Positions 30,554 to 41,176 of a stretch of 64,000 nucleotides of DNA are shown here, piece by piece. Numbering within the stretch: the stretch's first letter is position 1; each line of letters begins with the position of its first letter. This stretch comes from Isotricha intestinalis (Eukaryota; Ciliophora; Litostomatea; Vestibuliferida; Isotrichidae): assembly GCA_023807065.1 (NCBI GenBank), contig JAJJLU010000371.1:1-64000 (forward strand), in the 5' to 3' direction. The position numbers were made by a program, and so were the translations under genes. Below the pieces are notes generated by a model, which was given only the letters and a program-made list of their open reading frames with translations, was not told where the DNA came from and searched no databases.

Positions 30554-33500
30554 TTAATCTTCTTCTTCTTCTTTATTAATAGGGAAAAAGGTAATTTTCT
30601 CATTTTTAATGCAATTATAAACTTGAAAATCAACAGAATTTAAATCATGAGGATCAGTATTATGTATTTTAAACAAGTAGAAAAAATAATCAAAAAGATT
30701 ATGTACTTCAAGAAGATGACCTTCAAAAGAAATATCTTTTCCTTCAAAATCAGTACTTTTTAATTGACAAATATAACAAGTATTAAGTATTTCAGTATTA
30801 TATGCTTCATTATTTTCTCTTATTTCTTGGAAAGTATCAACAATAATACCATTAACAATATTTAATATTATTAAAATAATTAAAAAGTAAAAAATCCAAG
30901 AATAAATAAATTCACCATAAAAACCACTTTGACTATTTATTTTTATTTCAAAATTTAATCCTCCTTGTCTCATTCCATTATTAAATAAATATAAGAAACA
31001 TTCTAAATAACTATTACATAATATAGATCCATCATCATTAATATTAAAGAAATATAAAGTTAAAGCAGCGTAAAATAATATTAATATTATTAATAAAAAA
31101 GCAGTGGCAAAAAATTGTTTATATCTATGTTGAATTGCTTCTAATACACTTTTCATTGTTTGTGATATTGTAAAAACTGTAAATAATTGGCATGATAAAA
31201 AAAATCTATATTTTAAACTTAATAAACCAAAAAAAAAAGTCCAAACAAAAGGAAGAATTGTTCCATCACTTAAATATTCACTCATTTTCCAAATTGAAAT
31301 ATCTTTTATTCCAATAATATCTCTTAATTTTATATATTTAAAATATAAGAAATCTAATATTATTAAGAATAAAAATATTAATTGTAATATTACATAATAA
31401 AAAATAAAAGTATCAACATAATTAAAAGGAGAAACAAAAATCAATAAAAAATTTGGAATTATTAATAAGACAACATTATAATATTCTAATTCATCAAATT
31501 TTAATTCTGATAAATAAGCAATTTTAGGTTGACTTCTATATTTTTCCCTTAAGAGACTTAGATAATTTAATTCATCATAATAATTAATAATTCTAACTAA
31601 TTTAATATATGCATCATTATAATCAGTTTTAGATAAAAAAGTTGAAACATCTCTTCCTAAAATTAATAAAGTTTTTTTATCTCTCAAAAAATAAATTAAT
31701 ATTCTTAAACCTTCATTATCATTATTATTATTTTCAGGATTTAATATAGAATTAATTTCATTAATAAATGTACCTTTTAAAGTTAATGTTCCATCATCAT
31801 CAATTATTTTAATATAACTTTTATATTTTAAAGATTGATTAGCAATTCCTCCTTCAGGAATTAATTTAACATAAAGTTCACTTAATCCTTTCCATTGTTT
31901 ATATTCTTTAAAATAAACTACTTCATTTTTTACCATTAAATCTTTACATAAATCATAATATAATTTTCCAACAAAATTTGAATTTGGACCTAAATCATTA
32001 TAATTATTTATTTTCAATTCTTCTAAATTATTCATATAATATATTTTCTTTTCATTATTACTTTCTGATATTTGAACTAAATGAATAAATATCATAAATG
32101 ATATTTTAAAATATGGTGATTCTACTAAATCATCATAATGTTCATATAAATTTTCTCTTAAAGTATCAAATTTTCTTTGTAATTCTTCTCTATTTATTTC
32201 TTTATTTGATTCATCTTTAAAAATTCGAAACAATTGAACTTCATCATTTATTTTTATTTGGAATTTAGATAATAAAAATAAAAAAGAACTTTCAGCTTTT
32301 AAAATTAATTTTATAATAGGTAATTCATTTGTTATTATTGATATATCAGTATTAGAATAAAGTAAACATTCATCAATAAAACAATTTATAAATTTTAAAA
32401 AATTAGCAAATAAATTTGCAAATATTTCATCTATTAATATTAAATCTGAAAATTCAAAATATGATTCAATGAAATTAAAAAAATAATTAAATTTTTGAAT
32501 ATTTTCTAAATTATTTTGAGAAGTTCCTTGAATTAATTCAATTTTAAATTCATTTAATTCAATTTCTAATTCTAATAAATATTTATAAGGAGTTATAAAA
32601 GATAAATTTTCAACATAAAATTTTTGTTTTTGAAAATGAGTAAATATTTTTAAAATATTATAAGAACTAGAATAAATTAATTTAATAAAATTAAAATTCT
32701 GATATAAACCTTTAGTAATATAATTTCCAAAATAAATAGTTTGAAATAAAGGATTATGATCTTCACATAATAATCTTAAAAAATCTAAAGAATTAATTAA
32801 TATATTTAAATTTTCTTTTGAAATAGGAAAAATTTCTCCCATTGAAAATAACAAAGATTGAATTAAATAATAAATTTGATATGATATCAAAGGAATTATT
32901 ATTGATTTTCCAAATTCATAATATTTCACTAAAAGATTTTGAAATAATTTTGGATTATGCATAAATATTCTATGTCCAACTTCAATTATTAATTTATTTG
33001 AATATAACATAAAATTATTTTGAAATTTTATCACATTATTATTTAATATTTTCGATTCAATATCATTTTTTGTTTCAATTTTGAAATTTTCTTCTAATGA
33101 AAAAGAATAATTTATTGGATATATTTTTTCATAGGTTAATGACTCATTAAAATGATATATAATTGTTTTAAAAATTTTTATCACTTTTGTTTCATATAAT
33201 TTTTCATTTCCTTCATCAAAATATTTCATTATTATATTTTTACTGTTATCCATTTTATTAGATGTATAATATTCAAAATAATTATCTAATCTTTCTAAAA
33301 TTAAATCTATTTCTGATTTATTTTTATTTTCTTTTTCTTTTTTTTCTTCATTCATTTCTTCTTCAATCTGCTCATAATAATTTTTAATATTATCATAAAA
33401 TTTAAAATTTTTAATTAAAGACATAAAAAGATTCACCCACTTTTTAACATTTAAAATATCTAAATTTGAATTTTTTTCTTGATTAATTTTATCATCTAAT

Positions 33501-35782
33501 ATTAATTTAACATCTGTTATTTGTAATTCTTCAATAAAAAATTTATTTTGAACAAAATCATAAAGAGATTTAGTTTCTTCATCTTTATTTTTTAATTCTT
33601 CAATTTTTGCAATTAAATCTTTATAACTTTGTAAAAATAAAAAAACTAAAGAATAAACTTCATATTTTTCTTCTCCAGTTAATAAAGTATAATAAGTAAT
33701 TTTCCATAAAATTAAATAAAGAGGAATACAAACTCCTTTACAAAAAAAAGAAAATAAATCATGAATTTTATTTATATTATTTTTATTATTATTTATATCA
33801 TCTATTTCATCAATATAATTTCTAGATAATTTTATTATTTCTATGAATAAATCTATTTTTTCTTTTTCTATTATTCTTAAGGAAGTATTCATTAATTTAA
33901 ATTCACACCAATAAGAAATTGATTGGAAATGATATTTAAAATAAAATAAAATAATTTCTGAAAAAATATTAATTTCTTCATATTGAATATATTTTTTTTC
34001 TTCATTGATTTTATCTTTAATAATATTTTCAATAAAATTAATATCAATTAAATGCATTACTTTTTGAAAAAAGGAAGTTTCTAATTTATTAATAAGTTTA
34101 ATTAAATTTTTATAAAAATCTTTCATATTTTCTTTTTCCATATCTTTTTCTAAATCAAAATCTTGGATTTGATATAAAATAATTAAATTATTAACTAAAG
34201 TTTGATTGACTAATAAAATACTATGTTCATTAGAAATATCAATTAACTTTTTATAAATTATAAGATAATGAGAAATAATTTCAGGTTCATTTTTTAAAAT
34301 ATTTTCTATTGATTCTTCTGGAATAACACTCATTTCAAATATATTTTTTTTTGGAATAAATTTATCAACAATTAATTTATCAGAAGAAGGAATTAAACCT
34401 TCTATTTTAGAAAAAGAAATTTTTTGCAATAAATCTATTGTATCTATTTTATAATTAAATTTTATTAATTCTTCCATTAAATGATTATAAAAATTTAAAT
34501 TTTCTATTGAAGGAATTTCTTCTTTTAATAATCTTTTATATATTCCTTTATTAAAATATAATGGAATTAAAAAAATATTGTCTTCTACTAATTTATATAA
34601 ACAATTAAAAATTATTGTTTTTGATTTTATTAAAATTTCTTTTTCTTTTATTTCTTCAAAATTTGAATCAAAAAAAACAATTAAATTAATCAATTCATTT
34701 ACAATATCTCTTTTAAATAAAACTAATTGAATTTTTTTTTTATTTTCTTTATCTTTTAAACTATCATTAATTAGATCATAAATAGAATTTGAATAATCAA
34801 TAATTTCTTTTTCAATAGTAAATTTTGATTTTTCAAATTTAGTTAAGTAATTATTGAAAAGATTAACTTGATTTTCAATTAAATCAAAATTTGTTTTTAA
34901 ATTTAATTGTTCTAATAAATTTTTTGGATTTTCTCTGATTAAATTTTTATTTTCAATTATAAAACCTAAATCTTTAAATTGAGAAAGTTGTTTTATTGAA
35001 TTTGAAAAACCATCATATTCACTTAAAATTAATTCTAAAAATTCTCTGTTTTGAAAACAAATTTCTGCTTTGTCAATTTCATTAAAAATATAATCATACA
35101 AACTTTCATTGAAAGTATTATTTTCAAAACTTAAATTATTATCTTCTTTATTATTAAAAACTTTATTATAGAAAGATAAATAATTATTACTTAAAAAAAT
35201 TAAATATATTGTTTTTCTGAAAGAAATTGAAATTTTAGAATTCCCTTTAATTTCTTTTTTATAATCAGCTATTATTTTATTAAAATATGAAATAATATTA
35301 TCAAACATTTTTTGATCTCCAATTGTAATTATAATTAAAACTCTTAAATACTTTAAAGTATATTTTAATAAATTATTATAAAAATTATCAAAGCTTTCAT
35401 CTTTTTTTATATTTTTTAATAAAAGCACTTTTTCTGTTAAACAATTAACTAATTCATTTAATTTTTCACTATTTAAATTTTTAGGATTTGAAAATATAAA
35501 TTTATGAATTGGAGAAACATTATTTTTTGCTTTTAAAAAACAGGAAATTTTAGGTAAAATTTTATGTTGATAATTTAATTTTATTGATAAATCTAATAAA
35601 TCAAATAATTCTTTATCATATTTGTTTTGTATTTTTTTTACTTGAGATATTATTGAATCTATTTCTATTTCTACTATTTGATTTTTATAATTTAATCCTT
35701 TAAATAATTCTTTCACATACATTTGAATTTTATCTGATATTTGCTTTGAATTATGATATGTTCTTGCTTTTCTATCATTCAT
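30554..35782 (-). CDS. IP3R/RyR-family calcium-release channel lacking the N-terminal ligand-binding region
   Basis: 1742 residues. The first 1250 or so form a large helical cytosolic solenoid with RIH-associated character. From about 1400 there are six hydrophobic segments. The pore region reads NGMRQGGLNFE, then IYSWIFYFLIILIILNIVNG and IIVDTFQEIRENNE, then the C-terminal zinc-binding domain CYICQL (C-x2-C) with EGHLLEVHN (H-x4-H). Both are hallmarks of IP3/ryanodine receptors. Full IP3 receptors have about 2700 residues, and here the beta-trefoil/MIR ligand-binding part is absent, so gating by IP3 is doubtful. The selectivity filter GGGVGD of IP3R is replaced by GGLNFE. Paramecium has similar short forms. 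Probably an intracellular calcium channel. Stop TAA. Confidence 0.9.
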   Translation of the reverse strand: MNDRKARTYHNSKQISDKIQMYVKELFKGLNYKNQIVEIEIDSIISQVKKIQNKYDKELFDLLDLSIKLNYQHKILPKISCFLKAKNNVSPIHKFIFSNPKNLNSEKLNELVNCLTEKVLLLKNIKKDESFDNFYNNLLKYTLKYLRVLIIITIGDQKMFDNIISYFNKIIADYKKEIKGNSKISISFRKTIYLIFLSNNYLSFYNKVFNNKEDNNLSFENNTFNESLYDYIFNEIDKAEICFQNREFLELILSEYDGFSNSIKQLSQFKDLGFIIENKNLIRENPKNLLEQLNLKTNFDLIENQVNLFNNYLTKFEKSKFTIEKEIIDYSNSIYDLINDSLKDKENKKKIQLVLFKRDIVNELINLIVFFDSNFEEIKEKEILIKSKTIIFNCLYKLVEDNIFLIPLYFNKGIYKRLLKEEIPSIENLNFYNHLMEELIKFNYKIDTIDLLQKISFSKIEGLIPSSDKLIVDKFIPKKNIFEMSVIPEESIENILKNEPEIISHYLIIYKKLIDISNEHSILLVNQTLVNNLIILYQIQDFDLEKDMEKENMKDFYKNLIKLINKLETSFFQKVMHLIDINFIENIIKDKINEEKKYIQYEEINIFSEIILFYFKYHFQSISYWCEFKLMNTSLRIIEKEKIDLFIEIIKLSRNYIDEIDDINNNKNNINKIHDLFSFFCKGVCIPLYLILWKITYYTLLTGEEKYEVYSLVFLFLQSYKDLIAKIEELKNKDEETKSLYDFVQNKFFIEELQITDVKLILDDKINQEKNSNLDILNVKKWVNLFMSLIKNFKFYDNIKNYYEQIEEEMNEEKKEKENKNKSEIDLILERLDNYFEYYTSNKMDNSKNIIMKYFDEGNEKLYETKVIKIFKTIIYHFNESLTYEKIYPINYSFSLEENFKIETKNDIESKILNNNVIKFQNNFMLYSNKLIIEVGHRIFMHNPKLFQNLLVKYYEFGKSIIIPLISYQIYYLIQSLLFSMGEIFPISKENLNILINSLDFLRLLCEDHNPLFQTIYFGNYITKGLYQNFNFIKLIYSSSYNILKIFTHFQKQKFYVENLSFITPYKYLLELEIELNEFKIELIQGTSQNNLENIQKFNYFFNFIESYFEFSDLILIDEIFANLFANFLKFINCFIDECLLYSNTDISIITNELPIIKLILKAESSFLFLLSKFQIKINDEVQLFRIFKDESNKEINREELQRKFDTLRENLYEHYDDLVESPYFKISFMIFIHLVQISESNNEKKIYYMNNLEELKINNYNDLGPNSNFVGKLYYDLCKDLMVKNEVVYFKEYKQWKGLSELYVKLIPEGGIANQSLKYKSYIKIIDDDGTLTLKGTFINEINSILNPENNNNDNEGLRILIYFLRDKKTLLILGRDVSTFLSKTDYNDAYIKLVRIINYYDELNYLSLLREKYRSQPKIAYLSELKFDELEYYNVVLLIIPNFLLIFVSPFNYVDTFIFYYVILQLIFLFLIILDFLYFKYIKLRDIIGIKDISIWKMSEYLSDGTILPFVWTFFFGLLSLKYRFFLSCQLFTVFTISQTMKSVLEAIQHRYKQFFATAFLLIILILFYAALTLYFFNINDDGSILCNSYLECFLYLFNNGMRQGGLNFEIKINSQSGFYGEFIYSWIFYFLIILIILNIVNGIIVDTFQEIRENNEAYNTEILNTCYICQLKSTDFEGKDISFEGHLLEVHNLFDYFFYLFKIHNTDPHDLNSVDFQVYNCIKNEKITFFPINKEEEED

Positions 35783-35833
35783 TTTTTATAATTTAAAATT
35801 ATATATTCATTTTAAATAATTAAAAAAATATTA

Positions 35834-36415
35834 TTAAAATATTTTATATATAACATTTAATGTTTCTTTTTTTATTTTATTTTCATATTCTTTTAATTTC
35901 TTTTCTAAATTTTTTTGAGTTATCAATAAATGATTTTTAGCTCTTTCTTCTTTCAATTTTTTTCTAAAATATCTTTTTGAAATTCATTCTTTTCTGATTT
36001 TTCTAATTTTTTTCTCTGTTTTCTTCTTTTAATAATTCTAATAATACTTTGTTTAATTGTTTTTTATACTTTTTTATTTTATTCTCCCTTTCTTTTTTCA
36101 TCATTTTTCTTTCTCTAGTTTTTTTCATTCTCAAAGATTTTTTCTTTAATTTTTTGATTTTTCTCACTTTTTTCTAATATTTATTCCTTTTCATCTTTTT
36201 TATAAGAATCAAAATCAAAAATATCTTCAAATAATTTTTTTTGTGAATTTTTTTACTTTTTATTAAGAACATTCAAAGAATTATATACTTGAATCAAACC
36301 ATTAATTTCTTTATTTTTAGGAAACATTTCTTGAATATTTTTCAAAATATTTTCATCAATATTTTATTTTCAAATCATTTTCATGAGTGGAATTATACTC
36401 TATTTCTTTTGAATT
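35834..36415 (-). pseudogene. Decayed coiled-coil gene
   Basis: On the minus strand the gap encodes coiled-coil-like text: IDENILKNIQEMFPKNKEIN, GLIQVYNSLNVLNKK, then KKLFEDIFDFDSYKKDEKE, ILEKSEKNQKIKEKIFENEK, then after a frameshift FRKKLKEERAKNHLLITQ and NLEKKLKEYENKIKKE. Five or so TAA/TAG codons interrupt the main frame, mostly where Gln would fit a Lys/Glu coil, and at least two frameshifts are needed. There is no intact ATG-to-stop gene. Length of the original protein was at least 190 residues. It lies just upstream of the IP3R-like gene; family unknown. Confidence 0.7.
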
Positions 36416-36621
36416 TTTTTATATTTTTATTTTTTTAAAAAAATACATTCATTAAATTTTATTTATAAATTAATTATAATAATTATATATAAAGTAAATA
36501 TGCCTTATTTACATTTATTAATTAAATTTTTTAAATATTATGTCTTTATGGCTTTTTTGATATCGACATAAGTGATGATATAAAACTGTATAATCATCCA
36601 AAATTGAACAATTAAATTACA

Positions 36622-37716
36622 TTAATCAATTTTAACAGAATTTACAACAATTTTATAAAATTCTTCAAAATTAACTTTTTTATCACAATCATTATTTATT
36701 TCTAACTTAAAATATTTTTTTAATTTTCTCAAAGACAACATTCCTTCTTTATTTGAGTCCAATTGTTCAAATTGTTCCAATAATTCATTTTTTTCTATTT
36801 CTTCTCTTAAATCATAAGCGACATTTAAAGCATCTTTTGCAGATAATCTTGTTTCAGGATTTTTATCAAGTAATTTTTTAATAAAATCTTTAAATTTAGA
36901 ATTAGAAATCTTACTATAAGGAATAGATCTATTAATAATTTGTTCATCTAAAGGAATATAATGTTTATCATTATAAGGTTGACTTCCAGTTAATAAATTA
37001 TAAAATAAAATTCCAGTTGACCAAATATCAACTTTTTCATTATAATTTTTTTCCTTTATTATTTCTGGTGCTGTATACATTGGAGTACCTAAATTTTCAA
37101 TTAAATTATCTTGAATTTCACAAGCAAAACCAAAATCAATTAATTTTAAATTTGGAATTCCATTATCAGAAATTTCAACAAGTAAATTTTCAGGTTTAAT
37201 ATCTCTGTGAACGATATTCTTTTCTTCATGTAAATAATATAATGTTTCTAAAACTTGAATTATTAAATTTAAAGCTGTATTATCATCTAATTGTTGATTT
37301 GGTGATTTACTTATAAAATCAAATAAATCACCTCCATCGATTAAATCCATAACGAAAGAAATTGTTTTTAAATCTTCATAAATTTCGTGTGTTTTTATTA
37401 TATGTGGATGATCCATTAAAAGACTTATTTTTGCTTCGTTGATAATTAATTTCTTATTTCCTAAGGATTTTTTTATTATTCTTTTTATTGCATAATATTT
37501 ACCGTTTTTATCTACTCCTTCACATACTGTCCCTGTTGCTCCATTTCCTACTGATTTTGATAATTTGTAGTTTTTATTTATATCATTGTGGTTTATGTAT
37601 TTTTCATTTATTAAATAATCACCTTCTGTCATTGCTGTTTCATCTGATATTTTTGATATTCTTTTCCTCTTTATTTTCACATTCCTTTGTACTTCTGTTG
37701 AGTTACATGAACCCAT
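36622..37716 (-). CDS. Short CDPK-like kinase, probably N-myristoylated and palmitoylated
   Basis: 364 residues. It starts MGSCNSTEVQRN, with Gly2 and Cys4, a strong dual acylation signal. The kinase domain spans about 48-305 with GNGATG, YAIKRI, HRDIKPEN, DFGFA and APE. The remaining 60 residues hold an EF-hand-like stretch (LLEQFEQLDSNKEGMLSLRK and DKKVNFEEFYKIV) that keeps the helix-loop shape but lacks most Asp ligands. Classical CDPKs have four EF-hands after an autoinhibitory junction. This form has about two degenerate ones, so calcium binding is doubtful and activity may be calcium-independent. Membrane localisation is predicted. Stop TAA. Confidence 0.9.
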   Translation of the reverse strand: MGSCNSTEVQRNVKIKRKRISKISDETAMTEGDYLINEKYINHNDINKNYKLSKSVGNGATGTVCEGVDKNGKYYAIKRIIKKSLGNKKLIINEAKISLLMDHPHIIKTHEIYEDLKTISFVMDLIDGGDLFDFISKSPNQQLDDNTALNLIIQVLETLYYLHEEKNIVHRDIKPENLLVEISDNGIPNLKLIDFGFACEIQDNLIENLGTPMYTAPEIIKEKNYNEKVDIWSTGILFYNLLTGSQPYNDKHYIPLDEQIINRSIPYSKISNSKFKDFIKKLLDKNPETRLSAKDALNVAYDLREEIEKNELLEQFEQLDSNKEGMLSLRKLKKYFKLEINNDCDKKVNFEEFYKIVVNSVKID

Positions 37717-38503
37717 TTTTTTTCTATGTTATTTTTTTTTTTTTTGGGATTTTATTATTTTTTTTTTTGGACTTTTTTAATTGTTTTTGCGGTTTAAATA
37801 AGGTTAATTACTAATTTAAAATGCAAATTTTATAGGTTTGGATTTGTTAAAATGACTCATTTATTTCAAATTTGAAAAAGTGAATCAATATTATGAAATG
37901 AACAATGCCTTTACCAATTTTTGAAGTAAAATACGTCATAATTAATTAAAAATAAAAATAATTAATATAAAAATAAGCATTAAATTCTATAAATCAATTA
38001 TAAAATAAAATAAAAAATATAAATTGAAATTAAAAATCAAAACAAATAATAAAAATAAAATAAATAAAATAGAAGAAATAAATACCCTAATTCACGAAAT
38101 AATTAGAACAAGAATAATTCGAATTTTCGATTTTACAGCCATCTTGATTTTCTAATTTTCACAAATAATCCGAATTTCTCGAAAAACATATCCAAAAAAA
38201 TATTATTTCTAATTATTTCGTGAATTATGGTATATTAAACACATAAGATTATTAATCTCTAGGCAAAAATAAAAAGAAAGAAGAAAATAAATATTGTATT
38301 ACCCAATTTTAATTTAGATATTCAAAGTGGAATTCAGAAAGAACTATTGAAGATTATATATTGATTATATATTTGATGGTTGGTTTAAAGAATTTTAAGA
38401 AATTTTTTATTCTGATTATATAAATCATATAAATCATTTATTGTAAAAAATACTTTTAAAAGGAAAGAAATAATTTTTTTTACAATTAAATAAAAATTAA
38501 AAA
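37717..38503. other. Large intergenic region with an inverted-repeat element
   Basis: 787 bases between two divergent genes, among the largest gaps in the window. It contains the inverted repeat listed at 38082-38233 and AT-rich leaders on both sides. No open frame of note and no RNA gene is visible. Confidence 0.5.
38082..38233. repeat. 27-bp inverted repeat enclosing a ~98-base core (MITE- or IES-like)
   Basis: Left arm 38082-38108 and right arm 38207-38233 are inverted copies with one mismatch. The inner 21 bases of each arm match perfectly (core TTCACGAAATAATTAGAA). Inside the core are two imperfect direct copies of AATAATTCGAATTTTCGA (38114 region and 38164 region). The element is richer in CG dinucleotides than the surrounding DNA. 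A small non-autonomous transposon, a retained internal eliminated segment or a cruciform regulatory element would all fit; no coding capacity. Confidence 0.65.
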
Positions 38504-39604
38504 ATGGAGTTTTATGATATAGAAAGTGACATGGTAGATTATGATGAAACCGAGAATTATGAAGAAATATTTGACAATAAATTAGAAATTGAGCTAGATA
38601 ATTTATATGATTCAGCACAAAAAGAGGAAAATTTATCAAGTAAAATAGAACAATATGAAAATATAATAAATTATGAAATGTCAAATTCTTCAGAAAGAAA
38701 ATTTTCTTTTAAATCATTTGAACAATTAACATTAATATATTTAGAAAATGAAAAAAAAGAACAATTTATGTTTAACTTTGAAAAATTATTAGAATTACGA
38801 ATACAATTAGATCCAAAATATTCAGAAGAAACGATGAAAAAAATAATTAATGTAATATCAAAAAATTATAAATTTCCAGGAGAAATAATGTATTCATTAT
38901 TAATCCTTCTTCACAAAAAATTAGGAACAGGAACATATTATAATCAATTTTTAAAATATTTACAATCGCGAAAAAGATTTATCACAAACGATGAATCATT
39001 AGTACATTTTCCTCTTCAACTTTTTACAAAATACATTCCCGATTTTTTAATATACAATTACGAAGTTCACTTAGTGAATAAAAATGAGAAAGAGAAAATA
39101 ATAGGAGGTAAAAAATATGTACCGGCATATGGATGGACTTCGTATGAATTTAATATATATAATAAATATGATAAAGAAGATAATTCTTGGTTAGGATGTG
39201 AAGGAAAAGAAGGAGAATGGATTAATGCATATCATGGAACTGCAAGAAAATCTCAATCTAATAGAGAAATTATGAAAATTATTGATGATATTTATAAAAA
39301 TAATTTAAGTGAAGGCAGCGGACAACAATATTATAAGTCTATTAATTGTAATGAAGACACTAAAAATACTTATTATTATTGTGGAAAAGGGGTTTATTTA
39401 ACTCCTAATATACAGATTGCTGAACAATATGCTGGGAGATTATTTATTAATCAAAAATATTATGCTGTTGTACTTTTGTTTAAAGTTAATCCTACAAAAT
39501 TGAGAATTCCTTTTGAAAAACAAGATTATTGGATTTGTGAAGGAAGTACTGATGGTGTTAGACCTTTTAGACTTTTAATCAAAGAAACTTATCGTCTTAA
39601 ATAA
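38504..39604 (+). CDS. ADP-ribosyltransferase (PARP-like catalytic fold) protein
   Basis: 366 residues. The N-terminal half is acidic and helical. The C-terminal half has a compact domain with WINAYHGTARKSQSN (His near 243, matching H-G-T of PARP-type enzymes), then GKGVYLTPNIQIAEQYAGR (Tyr near 298, matching G-x-Y-x-s-x-x-x-x-A-x-x-Y), then YAVVLLFKVNPTKLRIP and the end YWICEGSTDGVRPFRLLI. The H-Y pair and the GVYLTP..A..YA stretch are the main support. The third catalytic residue is unclear, with the Glu of ICEGSTD a candidate. The fold is likely; activity is unproven. Stop TAA. Confidence 0.7.
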   Translation: MEFYDIESDMVDYDETENYEEIFDNKLEIELDNLYDSAQKEENLSSKIEQYENIINYEMSNSSERKFSFKSFEQLTLIYLENEKKEQFMFNFEKLLELRIQLDPKYSEETMKKIINVISKNYKFPGEIMYSLLILLHKKLGTGTYYNQFLKYLQSRKRFITNDESLVHFPLQLFTKYIPDFLIYNYEVHLVNKNEKEKIIGGKKYVPAYGWTSYEFNIYNKYDKEDNSWLGCEGKEGEWINAYHGTARKSQSNREIMKIIDDIYKNNLSEGSGQQYYKSINCNEDTKNTYYYCGKGVYLTPNIQIAEQYAGRLFINQKYYAVVLLFKVNPTKLRIPFEKQDYWICEGSTDGVRPFRLLIKETYRLK

Positions 39605-39894
39605 TTTTTATCTTTTCATTTTTTATAAATGTATTTATTTCTTAAATATTTATTTTGAAAAAAATATTTATATTTTTAAGATAACAAATTATTTAAAATT
39701 AATTTTAATAATAATAAATATCTTATTCATATCTTATAATTATTATTACTATTTCATCAAATTTAATTTTAATAATAAAAGGATAATATAAAGGAAAATT
39801 CTTTTATACAAGAATATTTATAATAAGAATCTTTTTTTAACATATAAAAAAACATCAAAAATATATAAATTTTTCCATTATACTAATTTATATT

Positions 39895-40746
39895 TTAAGA
39901 ATGCAAGCTTGACTTTTCTTTTTTTTTTAATTTTTTATATTTATCAAATAAATTTTTAATTTCTTTATTTTGAATTAATTTACAAGCATTTTTAATATAT
40001 TGTTTAGGCCAATTACAATAAAAAAGTAAAAAATTAGTTAAATTATAATAATTCCACCTTACAGAAATATCAAGTACACTTTCATTATTTACATTTAAAT
40101 TTAAATAATCAGCTCCATTATCTATTAAAATTTTAGCAATTTTATCATAACCATTTAAACATGCTTCATATAATGGTGTATGATTTTCATAATTTGTATC
40201 ATTTACAAAATTATTCTTTTTTAATAATTTAATTATATCTTCTTCATATTTATCATAACCATATTTTACTAATTGAAATAATTTAATTTGATCTAAAATA
40301 TAACTCATTTCTTTATCCTTTTCTTTTTCTTCGATAATTGAATTTTTAAATTTATTTTTATTTTGAATTGGCATTTTTTTATTAAAAATTTCACTGATAT
40401 TACTTAAAGATAAATTTTTAATTTTAATTTTTTTCATTCTAATAATAACAATAATAACATTAATTAAAACTTTCCATTTGTTAATAATATTATTTTTATT
40501 ATTTAAATTATCTTTAGGATATTCATTTAATATTTTATATTTATCCTTTAAAAAATTTGCAATAAAAGCATCCATATCATCTTCTTCTGTTTCACTTGTT
40601 ATTGTATCTAATCTTGTTGTGTTTGATTCAAATGTTAAAAATTTTGGTATTTGATTAAATGTTGATGATTGTTTTAATATTTGATTTAGATTATTTTTTA
40701 ATTTATTAGAATTTTGATATATTACTGAACAATATTTTGATTCCAT
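39895..40746 (-). CDS. Ankyrin-repeat protein
   Basis: 283 residues. The start is the ATG giving MESKYCSVIYQ. An upstream extension would need a non-ATG start and is not used. The N-terminal half is low complexity with an Asp/Glu patch. The C-terminal half has two clear ankyrin units (NHTPLYEACLNGYDKIAKIL, IDNGADYLNLNVNNESVLD) plus flanking degenerate helices, ending in a Lys-rich tail. Ankyrin repeats bind other proteins; partner unknown. Stop TAA-type at 39895. Confidence 0.8.
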   Translation of the reverse strand: MESKYCSVIYQNSNKLKNNLNQILKQSSTFNQIPKFLTFESNTTRLDTITSETEEDDMDAFIANFLKDKYKILNEYPKDNLNNKNNIINKWKVLINVIIVIIRMKKIKIKNLSLSNISEIFNKKMPIQNKNKFKNSIIEEKEKDKEMSYILDQIKLFQLVKYGYDKYEEDIIKLLKKNNFVNDTNYENHTPLYEACLNGYDKIAKILIDNGADYLNLNVNNESVLDISVRWNYYNLTNFLLFYCNWPKQYIKNACKLIQNKEIKNLFDKYKKLKKKEKSSLHS

Positions 40747-40875
40747 TATTTTTTTCAAATATTTTTTTATAATTTCATAATCATTTGGGTATTTATTTTT
40801 TGGTAAATTTATTTTTTTAATTAATTAAAAAATAATATTATTTATAATAATAATATATAAATTCTTTTCTTTTAT

Positions 40876-41176
40876 TTATTTTATTCTCTTCAATTTTTTA
40901 AGTATAAAACAATAATCTTTTTAATTATCATTTCTATTTTTTATGATTCTTTCTTAATAATTCAGTCTAAGATTTTTATTAATTATTGTTCTATTCTTAT
41001 TATTTTCAACATTAGCTTTTTTTTGGATATAAATTTCATTTTAAAAATATTATACTTACATGATATAATTTCTCTTTCTTTACTTATATAACTGTGTTTT
41101 AATAAAGGATAAATACCAAATTTAGATAATTATTTAAAAAAAATTCTTTTTTAATAATATAAAATTCATCCTTCAT
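40876..41176 (-). pseudogene. Decayed small gene
   Basis: Minus-strand text in two or three frames reads protein-like: MKDEFYIIKKEFFLNNYL, then after a shift KFGIYPLLKHSYISKEREII, CKYNIFKMKFISKKK, then NVENNKNRTIINKNLRLNY, ERIIKNRND and KDYCFILKKLKRIK. Interruptions are TAA codons (two at Gln-like positions) and frameshifts. No short GT-AG intron restores a single frame. A small (about 110-residue) basic protein is implied; family unknown. The rest of 40747-41316 is AT-rich without features. Confidence 0.5.

Noticed and set aside
40747..40758. Four-residue extension of the ankyrin protein
   Set aside because: Begins with TTG; the ATG at 40746 is a normal start.
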